64,000 nucleotides of DNA from Nematopogon swammerdamellus (Eukaryota > Arthropoda > Insecta > Lepidoptera > Adelidae): positions 27,111,558-27,175,557 of the forward strand of contig OX336336.1 of NCBI GenBank assembly GCA_946902875.1. Direction: 5' to 3'. Below the pieces are notes generated by a model, which saw only the letters and a list, made by a program, of their open reading frames with translations, ran no database searches and was not told the DNA's origin. Below, piece by piece: positions 61,150 through 64,000 of this stretch (its first letter is position 1; each line of letters opens with the position of its first letter). The translations under genes and the position numbers were made by a program.

Positions 61150-61410
61150 CATGTCAGTCAGCGTGTAAGCGTCCAGTGCTGGACATACGCCTCTCCAATT
61201 TTCCTCCAGTCCTCCCGGCCATCAGCGATACGGAACCACTGCTTTCCGCCGACGTACTTGATGTCGTCGTCCCACCTGGCGGGTGGTCTTCCCACACTCC
61301 GTTTTCCTGGCCACGGCCGCCAGTGTAGGACACGGTTACTCCAACGGTCATCGGCTCTTCGGCTAACGTGCCCAGCCCACTGCCACCCGGTGTCCAATAT
61401 CGACTACTTT
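61150..61410 (-). pseudogene. LINE C-terminal fragment (WQWAGH), best copy
   Basis: Minus strand 61397-61158 reads DTGWQWAGHVSRRADDRWSN, then PGKRSVGRPPARWDDDIKYV, EDWRKIGEAYVQHW and a stop. This GRP--RW-DDI...W--L-EAYVQ-W tail is common at the C-terminus of insect LINEs. One frame throughout. Confidence 0.75.
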
Positions 61411-61444
61411 GGTTTATTTATCATAGTTAAGTATTACCACATTA

Positions 61445-61722
61445 CCACGCGGCCACCCGCGTTCTGGCTCTGGGCGTCTGCTTCTCTTGCGAGAGGTTCG
61501 AGGTTCGAATCCAACCGCCGCCGACGACCAATGAGTTTTTTCTGATTTGAAAAAAATTACGTGCACACCTTCACCCATTGCTCGATGGTTCGGCTTGAAT
61601 GTAAAAATGTAGGTCCGCCGGGTTGACTGGAGGAAATTGCCTAAGGCGATAAGCCCGCCCCTGCGGAATTATGTCGCAGGGTTGTTATAAGACCAGGTTT
61701 ATAAAAACATTTGTATTAAAGA
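61445..61722 (+). mobile_element. SINE with SINE-B-like head and LINE-type tail
   Basis: Head 'cggccacccgcgttctggc', 'ttctcttgcgagaggttcg', B box GGTTCGAATCC, 'aatgagttttttctgattt', 'ttcacccattgctcgatgg'. It then has 'gccgggttgactggaggaaa', 'ttgcctaaggcgataagccc' in place of the SINE-B body. Tail related to 34346-34480. Confidence 0.7.
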
Positions 61723-61754
61723 AAATTTGGATTATTTTGCAAATAATATTTTTT

Positions 61755-62125
61755 CTTTATTTAAAGCGCGACATGTAGCGCCGAGTCACCCATTTTTTTT
61801 ATGTAAACCAGCATGGGTGGCTGTGCCGAGAGACCAATGGTGCAGTCGACAGAGCCAAAATCACCTCTCCTCGCGAAACCACGCTCAGTTAGGTGCCATG
61901 CCAGCAGATTTGCGGACTGTTGCTAGGCTGTCTAGCCCGTTAATACGACGCTTGAAGACACCCAGGTTAAAGGATTCAGGAAATACACTCGCCGGAAGAC
62001 AGTTCCACACTCTAGCGGTGCGACATAGAAACGATTTAGAGAATCGATTGGTTCTCAAAAGCCCAATGTCAACAACAAAAGGGTGCTGAGTCTCTCTGCG
62101 ACGAGTCATGCGGAGATAGGACGGG
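61755..62125 (-). pseudogene. LINE family-2 C-terminus and 3' end
   Basis: Minus-strand ORF 62109-61885: HPFVVDIGLLRTNRFSKSFL, CRTARVWNCLPASVFPESFN, then FKRRINGLDSL. The 3' end 'ctgtgccgagagaccaatgg' and T-run are at 61795-61840; 61755-61790 is a piece of family-1 3' end. Confidence 0.7.
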
Positions 62126-62179
62126 TGGCAGGGAAAAAACCCATAATAAGGTGTCTAACAACGCTCATGGACATTCGGT

Positions 62180-62315
62180 CTATCAGCATAGCAACCTCGG
62201 CTGTGTTCTCCTCTAGTCCAGTATAGCCAGCAATACAAAGGGGATTCTCCGGTAAGGCACCTAAATTATCGGATATTCCCTCTGACTCAGCCACCCATAC
62301 CGGATTACATAAAAT
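62180..62315 (+). mobile_element. SINE-B tail fragment
   Basis: 'cagcatagcaacctcggctg', 'agtatagccagcaatac', 'gactcagccacccataccgg' and 'attacataaaa'. Confidence 0.7.
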
Positions 62316-62393
62316 CATAACGGAAGTTATGCTTTTATGTAATTTATGTTTCGGGATAGGGTTTCGTAACTTCAGAGTTCGAAAGAGGTCCAT

Positions 62394-62689
62394 CACAGAG
62401 CATCAAATGCGCGCGCCCGCCCCTCCTAGAGGCGCCCTGAGCGTGATTTCTCTACAACGTCGTTGAAGCCTGTGGGCGTGGCCTAAGACTTACATATGTG
62501 TGTTGTGCGTGTGCATTTGTTTTGTGCGTGTGCCTAACTTGCTCCTCTTTGTGTGTAGTGTCGATACTAGCACACACACACACACATACGAAGCGCTAGC
62601 AGCACTGCGTGTAGTTTTTGGGTTTCAAATATCATCGCTTAGGGCGCCTCTAGTAGGGGGCGCGCGCGATAGATATTTGATGCTCTGTG
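62394..62689. mobile_element. hAT-like MITE M1, 296 bp, perfect 8-bp target duplication
   Basis: Ends CACAGAGCATCAAATGCGCG and inverse 'atatttgatgctctgtg', flanked by AGGTCCAT on both sides (62386-62393, 62690-62697). Interior has a GTGTGTTGTGCGTGTGCAT tract and no ORF of note. Confidence 0.9.
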
Positions 62690-62872
62690 AGGTCCATATT
62701 TGAAGACGAAAAGCTCTGAAACTTCCCAGATTCGGTAATTTTATAGTACTTTTTGGTGAAAATAGTTTCATCAAGCTTTGGTGGACGGTTAACGTCCGAC
62801 TTTATTAAATAAAAATAAAATCACACACTTACATGCTTAACTAGTAGAATTGTACTGCATGTAGGTAAATTC

Positions 62873-63164
62873 CACAGAGCATGGAATACCGCGCGCGCCC
62901 CCTCCTAGAGACGCCCTAACTAAGCGATAATATTTGAAACCCAATAATCGTACGCAGAGCTGCTAGGGCTTCGTATGTGTGTGTGTGTTAGTATCGACAC
63001 TACACACAAAGAGGAGCAAGTTAGGCACACGCACAAAACAAATGCACACGTACAACATACATATGTAAGTCATAGGCCACGCCCACAGGCTTCAACGGCG
63101 TTGTAGGGAAATCGCGCTCAGGGCGTCTCTAGGAGGCGCGGCGCGCGGTATTCCATGCTCTGTG
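62873..63164. mobile_element. hAT-like MITE M1, 292 bp, perfect 8-bp target duplication
   Basis: Ends CACAGAGCATGGAATACCGC and inverse 'ggtattccatgctctgtg', flanked by GTAAATTC on both sides (62865-62872, 63165-63172). Internal sequence is the inverse of the 62394 copy, so the two inserted in opposite orientations. Confidence 0.9.
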
Positions 63165-63511
63165 GTAAATTCCAAACACTTAAATTTGAATGACATCAAA
63201 AGAAAAAGGGGACTGGACTAGGTCATTGCACTCCCTAGACCTAGACAGCAAACCTCGCCAAATCGATGGACAGTGAGATAGACCTTGCCAAATCTCACTG
63301 TCCATCGAGTTTTTATTACAATAATTTAAAATTTTTATATGTAAAAAAATTCGGAATTTCAAAAGGATTTGCTTCTTCTAATAATGAGTACTTTCTATTT
63401 GCGAAGTTTCTCAATGCTATCCTGAAACACCTTGTATATATGAACGTTTGGTTAACTTTTGTGAAAGATTTCGGCTTCTGAAATGTTTAAGCCAAACCCC
63501 ACACCTTCCTT

Positions 63512-63925
63512 CCAGCGGCGGGTAGCCGAGTGGTTTGGGCATCGGCTTCGCATGCGAGAAGTCCGAGGTTCGATTCGAGTTCGAGTTCGGTTCGAGGCGT
63601 GTACCAATGAGTTTTTTCTGACGAAAAAAATTACGTGCATACCTACACCTGCTGCTTCACCGTTCGGAACCGGTGTAAAATTACTGTAGGTCCCTTCCCC
63701 TGCCCCTTACTAGGCGGTAGGCTCAAATTGTAGCCAACTAGGTTGGTAGCACCGTACTGCATGTAAGAGGGCCGCATAGCAGCCTCGGTTGTGTTCTCCT
63801 CTAGTCCTGTATAGCCAGCAATCCAAGGAAGTCTCCCGGTATGGCATGTACTGTACCTTCTCGGAGGTGATATTGGCTGGTCGGAGCATGTGCTTTGGCC
63901 CCTCCGATTCAGCCACCTTTATCGT
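63512..63925 (+). mobile_element. SINE-B, full length
   Basis: Head 'gcggcgggtagccgagtgg', 'atgcgagaagtccgaggttcg', a short expanded 'gagttcgagttcgg' after the B box, 'aatgagttttttctgacg', body, 'ctccgattcagccacc'. Its tail is replaced by an inserted SINE-A. Confidence 0.8.
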
Positions 63926-64000
63926 TTTTTTTTTTTTTATGGAAACTGACACGGTTGGCTGCATCACCTACAACGTCCGTGATGTCAGCCCATAACACCG
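63926..64000 (-). mobile_element. SINE-A tail, runs off the window
   Basis: T-run, 'atggaaactgacacggttgg', 'gatgtcagcccataacacc'. The element continues beyond 64000. Confidence 0.8.

Larger units (their letters stand above)
62357..63441. mobile_element. MITE M7, inverse copy with two hAT-like insertions
   Basis: 'gggtttcgtaacttcagag', 'gacgaaaagctctgaaactt', 'aagctttggtggacggttaacg', 'aagaaaaaggggactggacta', 'ctgtccatcgagttttta' and 'cctgaaacaccttgtatata' follow the inverse order of 18697-19174. MITE M1 copies at 62394-62689 and 62873-63164 interrupt it. Confidence 0.75.

Overview
This window looks like insect DNA, most likely a moth or butterfly (Lepidoptera). It is AT-rich and intron-bearing, and very dense in transposable-element debris: LINE reverse-transcriptase tails, tRNA-type SINEs, short inverted-repeat DNA elements (MITEs), minisatellites, and the GGTTCCGTA / TACGGAACC and 'CCGACTTCAAAAAAGGAGGAGG' repeats that I know from lepidopteran genomes. 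The order-level call is inference from repeat style and protein similarity. There are no bacterial features, operons, CRISPR arrays or rRNA operons.

One convincing host gene was found: a proteasome 20S beta-3 subunit (PSMB3 / Prosbeta3) on the + strand. Four exons are at 49110-49315, 50465-50633, 52588-52716 and 53648-53758, with GT..AG junctions and continuous phase giving about 204 residues. A tiny first exon carrying the ATG is still missing. A probable poly(A) signal lies near 54670. The predicted protein is clearly beta-3-like but diverged, so it could be a paralogue. Its introns are filled with LINE pieces, MITEs and a minisatellite, and three of its four visible exons have an element ending just upstream of the splice acceptor.

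Layout. 0-6.3 kb: fold-back repeats, a 5'-truncated jockey-like LINE with a long RT ORF (2850-4808), LINE tails and SINEs. 6.56-8.82 kb: a 43-bp-unit minisatellite with higher-order periods of about 727 and 261 bp. 9-20 kb: MITEs with 8-bp target duplications, SINEs and perfect palindromes. 20.47-28.08 kb: a recent tandem duplication (offset 4866 bp) whose second copy lacks 2121 bp, with breakpoints at a MITE. 28-46 kb: SINE and LINE mosaics. 46-54.7 kb: the proteasome gene with upstream fold-backs. 54.7-64 kb: more SINEs and three hAT-like MITE copies with perfect 8-bp target duplications, two of them inside one older element whose empty counterpart is at 18.7-19.2 kb.

Two SINE families dominate. 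SINE-A has several head types joined to one body. One head is a composite in which a tRNA-like A box and T-arm/B box flank a segment closely resembling the internal control region of 5S rRNA. SINE-B has a conventional tRNA-like head and a body related to that of SINE-A. The composite 5S/tRNA head, with compensatory changes in its T-arm stem, is the best candidate here for an undescribed system. All family names are descriptive labels for this window; no database search was possible, and element ends are read by eye.
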